This document shows, piece by piece, positions 22,645-34,700 of a stretch of 64,000 nucleotides of DNA. The notes beneath the pieces were generated by a model that had not been told where the DNA came from, searched no databases, and saw only the letters and a list, made by a program, of their open reading frames with translations. A program made the translations under genes and the position numbers. The stretch is from Candidula unifasciata (Eukaryota; Mollusca; Gastropoda; Stylommatophora; Geomitridae), in assembly GCA_905116865.2 (NCBI GenBank), contig CAJHNH020004702.1:290001-354000 (forward strand), read 5' to 3'. Within the stretch, counting starts at the first letter, position 1. Each line of letters opens with the position of its first letter.

Positions 22645-22685
22645 TCCTCCTCCTCCTCCTCCTCCTCATCATCATCATCATCATA
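22645..22685 (+). repeat. (CTC)n(ATC)n microsatellite
   Basis: CTCCTC units followed by ATCATC units. Confidence 0.85.
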
Positions 22686-22974
22686 GTTCCCAAACACTGA
22701 GTGTCCTTGCATCTACCTGACAAGCGTAGAGCGAACTGATTGGACATTTAACAACTTATGACCCAATGTCTATGGCGATAATGAATAAAAATTTTTCTCT
22801 ATGCAACTGTTGCCGAATTTAACTCACACACATACATACGCACTCTCGCGCTTGCATGCACACGCAGACGCATAGTGAGCGTGTGCGTGTGGCGAACGCA
22901 GTAACAGTTGCATTAAGAAGACGTTAAATACATTTGTGTACGTGTGTCAGTATGTTTATGTAAAAAAGTAGTAA

Positions 22975-23260
22975 AGTAAAAATCTCTTTTCAAGCCTTTA
23001 GGCGCATCGGGCATTTGGGAAGAGCACCCATATTTTTACAGACCATTTGGCACTAGATGGGTAATGAGGTCATCATTACACCGGCCGTCTTTACTTCATC
23101 AGTACATACATCTTGGTACCTTTTTTCAGGCTGGGTCGACCTGCAACGCCCCATACCACGATAAAAATCCACACAGCCAACAGTGAGTTTCGATCGCGGT
23201 ACGTTGGAATTACGAGTCGGACTCCCAGTGCCAAAGCAACAGACGCCGCATAATATGTAT
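22975..23260 (-). repeat. SINE-A copy
   Basis: TTTCAAGCCTTTAGGCGCAT, GGTAATGAGGTCATCATTAC, CGGCCGTCTTTACTTC and GGCTGGGTCGACCTGCAACG follow the SINE-A order. The head is altered. Confidence 0.65.
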
Positions 23261-23444
23261 ACTGTTAAAACAACGCATAGTTACTGAAGTGAACAAACAT
23301 ACTCACAATTTTGACATTCTGCATCTTGGTAATGCAATAAGGGAAATTTATCAGATTTATCCCAAGAATACCTTAGGGTTCCACCAATAAATTGACACCT
23401 TTTATTTGCATCTGGGTCACGATAGAAAGCGTAAGCCTTTTTCG

Positions 23445-24425
23445 TTAGTTTGGTGTGTGGCCTCCTCTAGGGAGGATCAGTGACTGGCATCTTCTGGGCA
23501 TGAATGCGATCAGATGTCTGATGTGGGCCTGTGGAATGGCTGCCCACTTTTCCTGGAGTGCCTGGAACAGATCACGACCATTGGCTGGAGCAACGTTTTC
23601 GCAACAAACACGTCTTTGCATCTCATCCCACAGGTGCTCCATCGGACTCATGTCTGCAGATAGGGATGGCCAGGGAAGGGTTTGAATGTTATTGGCAGCC
23701 AGGAACTGCGTAGTCAACCGTGCAGAATGGGGTCTGGCGTTGTCCTGTTGAAAAAGATATATGTTGGCATCCCAAATTGGAGAGACATGTCGTCGAAGAA
23801 TTTAATGGACTTATCGTTGCGCATTAAAGCTTCCTTCAATGTGCACCAATTGACTCATTCCGTTGTAACTGATCATTCCCCGTACCATTACACCTCCACC
23901 ACCGTGCACCAGAGCTTCATCAACACAATGTTTGGCTAAACCTTCATTCAGTCTACTGTAGACCCTTCGCCGTCTAACATGACGCTGCAACAAGAAAGAA
24001 AGATTCGTCACTAAACAAGACACTTCTCCACTGTTTGTCACATGATCAGGGACGACGTTGGTTGGCCCAAAGAAGTCGATTTTGGCAGTGTAAGGACAGG
24101 TCCTCGGAGTGGTCGTCGAGCCCAAAGTCCAACATCATGCAGTCTGTTCCGAACAGTTTGATCAGATCATGACGTCCTGGAGCCAATGCCTGTGTAGTTG
24201 AGGAAGCTGTTGTAAAGCTGTCTCTGAGGTGGCGAAGTCAAATAAAGCGATTTTCCGCTGTTGTTGTCACTCTGGGTCGTCCACTGCGATGTCGGTCTTC
24301 AAGTGAACCAGTGGCTTGGAACCGGTGCTAAAGTTCTGATGCACGTTTAGATGCCTAATAACCTGACTTTGACTTTTTCCTGACTGCAATCGGCCAATAG
24401 CAACATTCTTTAAATGTACCAATAG
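23445..24425 (-). mobile_element. Broken Tc1/mariner-like transposon
   Basis: The minus strand carries a helix-turn-helix segment (IGRLQSGKSQSQVIRHL near 24370), the FSDES motif with the first catalytic Asp (about 24015), FLLQRHVRRRRVYSRLNEGL, the GGGGVMVRGMISYNGM core, and the C-terminal WPSLSADMSPMEHLWDEMQR. The MEHLWDE segment carries the last acidic residue. At least three frameshifts and stops separate these pieces; for instance FSDES and FLLQRH are in different frames. It cannot encode an active transposase. Terminal inverted repeats were not resolved. Confidence 0.85.
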
Positions 24426-24893
24426 AGGCGCTATTCATGACTGCTTGAAAATGAACAGATCTTTTTTCCGTATCCTTTTATAGGGGTTCAATTGCGTAGG
24501 CAGTGAGTAGTGTTCACCGCAAATTGTGTTGCTTTCTCGTGCGAGCATCGTGAGCTGTCTCTGAGGTGGCGAAGTCAAATAAAGCAATTTTCCGCTGTTG
24601 TTGTCACTCTGGGTCGTCCACTGCGATGTCGGTCTTCAAGTGAACCAGTGGCTTGGAACCGGTGCTAAAGTTCTGATGCACGTTTAGATGCCTAATAACC
24701 TGACTTTGACTTTTTCCTGACTGCAATCGGCCAATAGCAACATTCTTTAAATGTACCAATAGAGGCGCTATTCATGACTGCTTGAAAATGAACAGATCTT
24801 TTTCCCATATCCTTTTATAGGGGTTCAATTGCGTAGGCAGTGAGTAGTGTTCACCGCAAATTGTGTTGCTTTCTCGTGCGAGCATCGTGAGCT
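24216..24893. repeat. 337-bp tandem duplication inside the Tc1-like element
   Basis: AGCTGTCTCTGAGGTGGCG begins at 24216 and again at 24553. The two units differ at only three positions that I see, so the duplication is recent. Each unit carries the helix-turn-helix coding region plus upstream sequence. Confidence 0.92.
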
Positions 24894-25115
24894 ATGCTCA
24901 CAAATATGGTATTAAACACAATTGATAACTGCGTTGTAACGATTGCAAAAACACACGCAATTCACGCCTACATGTCCACTGGTCACGGTAAACAACATTT
25001 GAGTCTTCTTTTCACATACCTGTGTACTGTATTTTATTTACAAACTAATAAAAACGCGTTATTCTGATATCTAGGCGGTTTTGTTGTTGTTGTGAACAGT
25101 ATATGTTTGTCAGCA

Positions 25116-25154
<39 letters not shown>

Positions 25155-25210
25155 TAGAGAGAGAGTGTGTGTATGTGTGTATGTGTGTGTGGGTGCCTGT
25201 TTGTGTGTGG
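25116..25210 (+). repeat. (GT)n microsatellite
   Basis: GT runs with a short GAGA interruption. Confidence 0.9.
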
Positions 25211-25410
25211 GTGATCCAAACATATTAGAACTCCATCAACTCATACTAGGTCTCTTGTAGACTTATTTCTGATTATTTTGATGTAGCAGCTGAAGTTTAC
25301 AATAGAAAGACCTCGCTCTCTCTCTCATTCAGTGCATTACGACATGCATGTTAGTAGGTTACAACATTACTATTCTATGCTTGCCTTATGGACAGCGGTG
25401 ATGATGATGA

Positions 25411-25560
25411 CCAGGACATCTCACAGAGCGATAAACACCCAGTGACAAGAAGTGCCACCATTCGGATGCGGATTAACCGGGAACGGGTCCCAGAAACCCC
25501 GTTCAGATTATATAAGTAGGGTTATATTAGGGCCCCCGGCACAAGCCAGAGTGAGGCTTT
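25411..25560 (-). repeat. Repeat B copy 1 of a local cluster
   Basis: CCAGGACATCTCACAGAGCG, AAGTGCCACCATTCGGATG, CCCAGAAACCCCGTTCAGAT, and GGCACAAGCCAGAGTGAGGC. Confidence 0.75.
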
Positions 25561-25594
25561 AAAACAACAACAATCGTTCTCTATCTTCTTTTAC

Positions 25595-25800
25595 CCCACC
25601 AGGACATCACACAAGCGATAAACATTCAATGACACAAAGTGCCACCATGTGGATGAGGATCACCTGTGGAGAGGTCCGAGAAACCGCGTTCAGGAATTAG
25701 ACCATATTTATGGTGGGGTTATATTGCGGCCCCTGGCAAGACCTAGAGTAAGGATTCCAATAACGAAAAATTGCATCCCGCAAAGGTATAACGTGATTAA
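25595..25800 (-). repeat. Repeat B copy 2 of a local cluster
   Basis: ACCAGGACATCACACAAGCG, GTGCCACCATGTGGATGAGG, TTATATTGCGGCCCCTGGCA and a CGAAAAATTGCATCC end. Confidence 0.8.
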
Positions 25801-26009
25801 GGATTTAGAAACAACAACAAAAATGTGCGTTCGACACTGATACACAGTTTGTTTTATGGACACAGGTGACATGAATTTTATCACGGTATAACATCTTATA
25901 ATATAAAACCAGTCAAACGGTTGTACACGCAAAACTCAGGTCCAGGTAAAAGCCACAATTTCAAACAGACGATGAACCGGGACTTTCCGCCGGACTGACT
26001 GACTTTCTA

Positions 26010-26220
26010 CGCCACCAGGAAATTACACAAGCGACAAACACCCGATGACACAAAGTGCCACCATTCGGATGAGGATCACCGTGGAGAGGTCCCAGAAACC
26101 GCGTTCAGACAATTGGCCATATTTATGGCCTGCCTATATTGCGGCCCCTGGCATAAGCCAGAGTGGGGCTTCAAATAACCAAAAATTACGTCCTGAAAAG
26201 GACGTAAGGATAGATTGTAA
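26010..26220 (-). repeat. Repeat B copy 3 of a local cluster
   Basis: It has the same order of motifs as copy 2, preceded by GACTGACTGACT, a possible tail of the element read in reverse. Confidence 0.8.
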
Positions 26221-26574
26221 GATAAGAATAATTCCGCCGGAATTCACGGCCAATGAACAAAGAAGAAGAAGATAATATAAAACTGAAAATCCATATATGT
26301 CTGTCTGGTGTCTGTCACAGAGCCACCTACCAAATGGTTACCAGTAGAGGGACGACAATTGCAGATGTCATTCTGGCTACAATGTTTAGGTTTACTGTAT
26401 AATTTCCAACACGTTTTCTAGGTATTCACAATAATGAAGGCGTCAACCACATTACGTTAACATTCCCTAAATTGTTTCCCTTAGAATCTACAAATTTGTT
26501 ATGTCCTTGAAGAATGAACACATTTATATTTCGCAGCTATCTCCCTTTATATTTGAAATGTGGACAGTCTGACT

Positions 26575-26785
26575 GACTGACTTTCTACCCCACCAGGACA
26601 TCACACAAGCGATAAACACCCGATGACACAATGTGCCACCATGTGGGTGAGGATCACCGTAGAGAGGTCCCAGAAACAGCGTTCAGCCTTTAGGCTATAT
26701 TTATGGCAAGGCTATATTGCGGCCCCTGGCAAAAGCCAGAGTAGGGCTTCAAATAACGAAAAATTTCATCCTTAAAGGGACAAGA
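26575..26785 (-). repeat. Repeat B copy 4 of a local cluster
   Basis: GACTGACTGACTTTCTACCC precedes CACCAGGACATCACACAAGC. The rest matches copy 2 closely. Confidence 0.8.
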
Positions 26786-29368
26786 AGTAATATGTGGACA
26801 GTCACTTTCGTTTTCTTTTAGAAGTGAATAAGTGCCGCGAAAGTGTAGTGGCTGAGCCAGTGTTTCCCAACTAAGGACGTGCTGCTGTCCCCTTGGGCGC
26901 GATGGGGCGTAGCTTCGTGGGTCAAAGTATAGGGCGATGGAACAGCACAGGGTAGCAGTCAGAGCCTCACGTTCAGTTAAGAGCAGTGAATAGACATACG
27001 TCAGTGATGGAGACAACGATGAAGTAGAGGACAAGATCATAACATGTTTTATCCCTATTCTGGGTGAAGACGGGATTAATCTAGTAAAGAGTAAGTAAGA
27101 TGTTGTGTACCATCAAACAACATGGAAGCTATTGCACACTGAGGCACATCCCCCCACCTCAAAGATGTGGCGAAGGTGCTAGTGGATTATAAGCCTTCAA
27201 CGAGCTAACACCAAGTCATTAATTCCTTTGCTATTACATGCAGATCGTCCCATGCCTTCGCTATCATTTTAATTTCATTGTCTAGCTGCTTCATCCTTGT
27301 GTGTGTGTGTGTGTGTATGTGTGTGTGTGTGTACATGCGTGTGGGTGGTTGGGTGGGTGTGTCAATGGGCGTGGGTGTGTGTTCTGTCTGCCTTTATCTC
27401 TATACCCCTGTGGGTTTAAGACATTCTAGGTACATTGATCTCAGGTTTTCTCTACGTGTCCAATCTAGTGCCATCGTCTCTGCTTCACCTCTTCATTTAC
27501 TAGTTCACTAGACTTTGTCTAGTTTTCGTCCAAAAGCTCAACATCAGTGGAAACGTGTCAAGTTTTTAAACCATTAAGGTCAGCTGCGCCCATTTACATA
27601 CTAAGCAATTTGTCATTTATACCTAGTGAGACCAATCAACTTCTGTCAAGGTTAGAGGGGTGTCGCTGTCCTGTGTCCTATGTGCGTCAAACAATGGCAC
27701 GCATTTACGACCTCAAAACATCCAGAACTCACTCTACCGTCACGCAAGCAAGTGAGCGATTTGACGACCCTATAACATTTACAACCCAAACTCCCATTGG
27801 CACACACTGAACCTAGGTCTCACGAGACAGTGCATTCTACTTGCCGTGGTTCCGGACATCTTAACATTTTGCGGTGGCCCGCACAAGGCTGTGTCGCTAG
27901 AAACACTGGACACTACCCTCTGCAATAAACTAATTTCCTACGAAAAATCATAGACAGCTGTCATGCACCTACCAAAAGATACTAGTATTATATACGAAGT
28001 CGCTCAGAAAAGCTAGTGCATTACACATGTACTTGTCCGCACTCCAGTATATACACTAGAGAGAAAGCTCACACCCCTGCCACTAACACTTGACCGTCTA
28101 ACAGACTGCTTCCAGTCACAGTGTCCTGGCCGGACTCCGTCAATCATAAGTGTGTAAAAAAGGCGGAGCTGACCTAGGTGGGTCTGACATTGTGATTAGT
28201 TCCCATCAGGGATTCTATCACACAGTTTAATTCTCACTATTCTGCACAGGACGCAGTCAATGAATATTTGTAGTAAGATGAAAGCTACTACTACTAATAC
28301 CAACGTTAGACCACTGCCATTAAAAATGTCTAAGGGACAGAGACACTCAGGATACTGTAGCCAGACTTGTGAAAGAGATGATTGCTGATGGCACAGCCAG
28401 GCGATGAAAGCCAGAGGTATATTCTGGAATACCCTAAGCTGGCAAACCTATATAAAGCTCAGAGGCCAGCTGTTTAAAATACTACATCAAAAGTTTTCAC
28501 AACACTCAAAAAAATTTACTGGCACACTTTTTAATTGGCGTTTCTGTTAAAAGCAAAAAATTTTAGGTAAAAAATACAATTTAATTACAAATAAGTGCAT
28601 TAATTAACTACACATTTAATTATGTAACTATATACGTTATTATTAATACATGTCCATGACGGCTGGACAAGTTATATAACCTCAAATCTTTAGAATCAAG
28701 ACCCTCTACGTTACACCACAGTGACACTTGACAACTAGCCCACTCCTGCCATCCCCAAAAAATGAGAAACAGAGACAGTGATGACACTTAATTGCATAAT
28801 AATCGTTTAAATTTCCTTGCGTGCAACGTGCTTCAGCTGCAGTTAATGTAAAATCAGATTGCAAACTCTGTTAAACAAACAAAAAGTGTCGTTCCCCCCC
28901 AAAAGTCTGAAAATATTTCAGGTCTCCGCCGTTTATGATGACCCGAAATATAACTTGTTTAATCTAGATCTAAATCGGACGCCAAAGTAAACTAGGAATT
29001 AAATGAAGGTTAAGCTGACAAATAAACATCCCTCAGTGTTACATTTAAAAAAAATGTGAAAATATTTTAGGTTTGCTCTGACGATCATACTACGCGCCTC
29101 GCTTTGGAAAATCGCCTCATCCACTGCCTAAGCGTTCTTAGTCCAAGTGGTATTAATATCCAACATACCTTTATCTAAAAAATTTTACTCTTATCATATT
29201 TTTTATGTTAATTATTTTCTTTTCTTTTCTTTCATATTATTACTTTATTCTATCTCTTAGCAGTATCATTTATGTATCATTAACATTTGTATTTCTTTTG
29301 TTCCCACTATTATATTATATATTAATAATATTACTTTTTTTTCGACTTTATTTTTTTAGCCATCATTT
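26786..29368. other. Long stretch without a recognised gene
   Basis: A hAT-like terminus (CCAGTGTTTCCCAAC) lies near 26859 with a GC-rich start. A (GT)n run lies at 27297-27385. AT-rich sequence with short A and T runs fills 28500-29370. No exon with splice support was found. Confidence 0.45.
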
Positions 29369-29386
29369 TTTATTATTTCATTTATT
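29369..29386 (-). terminator. Possible polyadenylation signals for the histidine-rich gene
   Basis: TTTATT on the plus strand at 29369 and 29381 reads AATAAA on the minus strand, about 240-260 bases after the stop. The region is very AT-rich, so chance matches are likely. Confidence 0.3.
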
Positions 29387-29626
29387 CCACATTACATTTT
29401 TTAAACGTTGCTCACGTCACCCTTTAGAGATCTGTATACTCTCCTCTCCTCGTTCACCTCTGTGTAGTTCATGTTTGACAAAGTCTGCCCAGCCGAAACA
29501 TTATTTGTGTTGTTTTGTGCACGTTTTTCTGCTTCTCCATTTGATTAAGCTTTTTAGTCAACTTTCCTTGGAATTCATACACACACCCCAAAAAAAAAAA
29601 AAAAAAAACCGGTATAATTGCTTAGT

Positions 29627-29819
29627 TCAGCCTGGAAGGATGGGTGCTCCCAAGGGTATCGGGATACCAATGGCTTGGTTCTGCTGCCTTCGTCCAAGCA
29701 GAGTAGACAGCAAGAGAAGTTCCATCAGCGATGAGCTTCCTTGACCATTGTGCTTCTTCTGCGGCTTAGAGGAGCCGGCATTGAAGTGGTGGACGTGGAT
29801 TGTCTCGCTGGATGGTTCC
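29627..29819 (-). CDS. Histidine-rich gene exon 3 (C-terminus and stop)
   Basis: The acceptor has a long T tract (twelve T then CAG). One base completes an Arg codon and 63 codons follow to TGA. It contains HVHHFNAG, PQKKHNG, a Leu-rich segment, GRR and a Pro/Ile-rich end. The opposite strand is also open for part of it, but the minus frame has the matching acceptor and phase. Confidence 0.72.
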
Positions 29820-31709
29820 CTGAAAAAAAAAAATACATACAGTACTTATACGATGACTGCGGCATGAAGCATGATAGGAGAGGTGTAACAGAAGTTAATT
29901 TCCAACAGTCTGTAAGTATTTACAACAACTAGAAGAACATAAAGCACAGTTAATTGATTCATTGTCATGGATATGTTATTTCTCTTTATCGTTTGTCAGA
30001 ATGACGAAACTGAGCTGTGTCTGTTTACATCAGAACTGCGATATTTAGCCATTTCGGCCAACACAACCTACTTTAGTGGGCATTTGTTTACCAGGTTACC
30101 CTTCCCGTTTAGTTTCGTGAGGCAGTGTGGGGTTCTTCGGGTTCCCATTTGTGTGAGGACTTGCCCATCTAATTATCCACAGTTGTTGTCGCCAGAAGAG
30201 AAACTAGAGGTCGATCCTAAATCCATCTACCCATTTGTGAAAAAGAGACCACTCTCAACCTTCTGTGAGACGTTTAGGCTATGATTGTGGTCTGGTTTCT
30301 TTGTGCCAATTATGCTGGCTAAGAAGTGTTAATTACACTAAAAGGTGTAGCTTGGACCGGTACTCTTTTACCTGGTAAGCGTTGTTGGTGGGGGGGGGGG
30401 AATCAGCACTCTCGTGCTATTGAACTCTAGTGCTGATGGGGGTTTGGAGGGGTGGGGCTGTTATGCACTAGTAAAAGGTCTCCCATGACGTTAAAATCTA
30501 GTGCTGATGGAAGGTTGTTAAAATGTTGGCGAGGGCTAGACTGGTGGGTCCGAGTATCAGAACTTCCGATCTACTGAGCCCTAGTGCTCAAAGAAGATTG
30601 TTGTTGTTGGGCGTAGGGGTGGGGTGGAGAGAGCAATGATGGTGTGTACGAGAATAAGATCTTCGGTGCTACTGAACTCTAGCGCTCGAAGAAGATTGTT
30701 GCAGGCGTGGCAAGGGCCGGGCTGATGTGCCTAAGTGTCAGAACTCCAGTGCAGGAGTGGAATGGAAATGGTGTCCACAAGTAACAAAATACCAGTGCCA
30801 TTAAACTCTATGGAAAAGAATGATATTTTTTAAATGTTGGTGGTACTGAACTAATAGTGGCCTGGTGATATAGGCACATTATTACAGCTGTGCATGCCAA
30901 AAAGATGTGTGTATGTGTGTCTATGTGTGTGCGCATGTGTGTGTGTGCGTGTACATACATAAACATGCATAAATTAAAACACAAGTTTTTGCGCAGGGTT
31001 GAGTATTTAACTAATAAACAACCGCTAAATTAGAACTCAATAAATTCTTTTACTGTTTGACGTAGCGAAAGTCACCTTATCGCTCTGGGGGTCTCCGTGG
31101 CGAGGAGTTCAAGCCGTGTGCATCGAGCTCTGAAGGTCATGTGTTCGTTTCACATCACGGCCTTTCCGTTCTCGAGTGCAGTTTCTACGGACACCCTAGG
31201 GGATCGTCGCCGGAGCTACGGGGGTCGTGCTCTGTACGACGATCTCGACAGGCAGCTAGCTGTTCTGCGGAGAGAGACTGAGCCATATAGGATAAAAACC
31301 GGTGCAATGAAGTAGATTCTCTAGCAACTGCCCTTTACCTTATCGCTCCCATTCTACTTCCTTTAGTAGCGCTTGCTTTAAATTGACCTCTGCAATAATA
31401 TTGTTTGTCCTAACAGTTTTAAATCTAATGCACTCGTCCAAATATTTCGAGTAATATGGAGAATCGGGGAAGAACAACACAAATTCAAATAAATTAGGGG
31501 TGAAGAAAAGACGCTGGAGTTGAATTTGACATGGAGGAGAAATTCTGATAATACAACTAGAATCCACTTTCAGGGAAGCTCGCAGGGTCAAAGGAATAAA
31601 GGAAGAACGGAAACACTTAAGAAAAATTATTGGAGAGTAGAGTGAGATAGATGGAGAGGATGCAAGCTATACACGATCAGAAAGGACATAAAAAGGGTTA
31701 GTTAAGTGC

Positions 31710-31796
<87 letters not shown>

Positions 31797-34700
31797 GAAT
31801 AATTTCACAGGGAAGCATGTACAGCAAGAGTCCACCGATCATCAATAGAAGATCCCTCATCGACAATTGTTTCGGCCCATCAATTCCTAGACAATTTCAG
31901 AGGGTGGACCGATCTGGGTCATGACACCCGAGCCTTCGATCTTCTCCTGCTGCACTTTACCGGATGTTCTCGAACAGGGACAAGACGAAATTGTGACTGT
32001 GTTACTACATTATAATAGAGCAAAGCATAGAACTGAACTTACCATTTTACATTGGATTCATAGACTATGAAAAAGCTTTCTGCAGCGCAGCACTGATAGG
32101 GAATCTCTTTGGAACTGAATGAGGTATAGAAAAAGAGAAAGACCAAAAAAACACATGAAGAAGGGCGCTAGACAGTGAATATAAAAAATGGAGAGTACAT
32201 GGGGAGAGCTGTATGCGATAGCGAAGAATAGCTCGACTTAACGCAAGTTGGGAGAGGCCTGTGCTCCATTAGGGAATAGAAAGCAGAAGAAGAATTGCTA
32301 ATATTCCATTGACAATGAAGAGCAGAAGATGAAGAAAGAAGGAGTTTTGCAAAAACCAACTGTTTCATAATGTGTCTTTACATGAAACAATTTCAAATTC
32401 ATGCACTCAAAAGAACTGATATTATTCTAATTTAGCCTTAACTCCTTAAGTATTAGAAGCAGTATGTTTTTTTTTTTTAAAGCCCCATCCTGGATTCTGC
32501 CGGGGCTCCTGATATAGCCGGGCCATGAATATGGCGTAAGTGCTGAAAGGGATTTCTGGGACCTCCCCACTTTTGATCCTCATCCACATGGCGGCAATTT
32601 GTGTCACCAGGTGTTTATCGCTTGTGTGATTTCCTGGTGGAATACAATTACCTACCTACCTACCTACCTACCTACCATTAGAAGCAGGCTTCGTAGAATG
32701 TGCCAACGAAGAATTATCCTGATTAAAATTCATCAATGCATTATTTTCAAAGCGGTAAAATATAATAGTAGTAACCATTGGACAAGCCAGTTTTCTTGAG
32801 TGTGTTCTAACCAAATACTTAAAGTAAGTGAACATATTAGGTTAAGAATGGGATTCAGCAGATAGAGTAATTCACATATCATGCGCTTTTTAGGACTCTC
32901 GATACGTCATTAACAATCACTTCCACTGAAAAAAAAACAATAACAATGGGATAGACAATCGCTTCTTATGTAAGCAAAAAGGATAACAAAGTAACCCTCT
33001 ACGTCTGTAGTGAGACTGGCCCTGTCACAAAGAACTGTGTGATTTGGTTGTGTTCTCATTTATACCAGCTGTGAGTCAAGTATCCATAAAACAGTAGTTA
33101 CATCTCCATTGTTACACAAATAGTTTACCTCATTCCACCATCATCATGGTGATGATGGTGGTGGTGGCGGCGACGGTGATGCATATCCGACTGCACATAA
33201 GCTAGCATCAACACTGCAAAAAAATCATTCGAAGATAATGAAAACATATGAGTAAAGTAAAGTTAAGTTAAGACACTCTTTACTTCATTTGCATGTTGGG
33301 CAAATGGTGCTAGACAAACATTTTTTCCCCCTAACAAATACCCCCCCCCCCCCCCCCAACCACCAAAGCCATATAACGATTTTTTGGGGGATACATATTT
33401 TTCTCTATAAAAGTCGGTATTACAGTAAAATGAATCTCCGTAGAGCCATCAGCATTCCGTGGGTGATTTGATCAACTTTGTGACAGCTACGTATTTCCCA
33501 CTACATTACGAGGCACTCGTCTTAGACCGGATTAAACAAGGAGCCTGCGTCATTTGTTTTTCTCAATCCATCAGGCGCACATTCGACCCCAATATTCTTT
33601 GAACTGGCAGGCGAGGGTCCAGCTATATTGCTACTGTGAATCTCTAGAAAATCAGTATATATAAATTGTGTAATCTCACAGTCCTTAAGAAAAAAAAAAT
33701 AGTGGCGTTTTGAGCTGAAATGCTATAAAAAATTCTCAGAATACAATGGACAAAGAAGAGAAGAAATACCGACATTTTCAAAGACCTGAACTTCAAGGAA
33801 GATTGGCTAATAAACAGCATCTTGTCTCAGAAGCTGAAATATTTTGGTCATATCAAGCGCCATGGTGGATTAGAAAAAAAAAATAACAGAAGGTATGGCA
33901 CCAGGAAGGAGAAGCAGGGCTCCATCAACAGGAAGATGGGCACAGAATTTAAGGGGCTCCTTGAATATAAAAGTCTTAGAGGTGGGAGAGCTGGCGAGAG
34001 ACCGATTTTCTTTCATGCAGACCATGATGAAAGCGATGTTCAGCAAAAGGCCTGCTACATGATAATGAATTTTCTTTGACTCCCGAGAATAACTGTCCTT
34101 AGCAGTCTGTAAGAAAAGTCGAAAAACGTGGTTTCATACCCAAAGCAGTGAGGGCACAGAAACCGGAAGACGAACAAAGACGTTCGTCTACGGGGCAAAC
34201 GACTAAACAAATTCACAGCAGCGAAAAGATTACACACTTTCCTATAACATTTCTTGGTAGCTATATTAGGCTGGGTTTCCTAGAAGCCGCCATGTGAATT
34301 ATGAACATCTAAAACGATACGGATTCAGTACGGAGACTTTCAGATCAGATGGAGAGCGCCTAAGCCAAATGGCTGTATCGACTCTCACGCAAGATCCATT
34401 GTCCACGCTTTCAGGCTAGACCTATATTTTAAAGACCAATCAATACTTGGTGGTCAGCATCATGCCGGCCGCCTTCACTTCCCATGATTTTACCTGGTAG
34501 CACCTCAAGGCTGGATCAAGCTGGAAGAAAAGGTTAGTTTTAAAGAAAAAAAGAAAGTTAGGCTACATCAAGACCCGAACTGTAACAATTCTCCCTAAGT
34601 AACTCTGGCTCGCTTGGAGCAGATACAAATTTCTACAGTGACTAACGCAGAAGGGCGCTAAAATTCCAATACACATTCTGTCAGTTTATTCCCTCGTGAT

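Noticed and set aside
29850..29909. Plus-strand exon YLYDDCGMKHDRRG... ending at GTAAGT
   Set aside because: The acceptor lacks a pyrimidine tract, no partner exon was found, and it overlaps the acceptor region of the better supported minus-strand gene.
29967..30284. 105-residue plus-strand open frame
   Set aside because: No homology, no splice context, and it lies inside an intron of the minus-strand gene. The length is within chance for the window.
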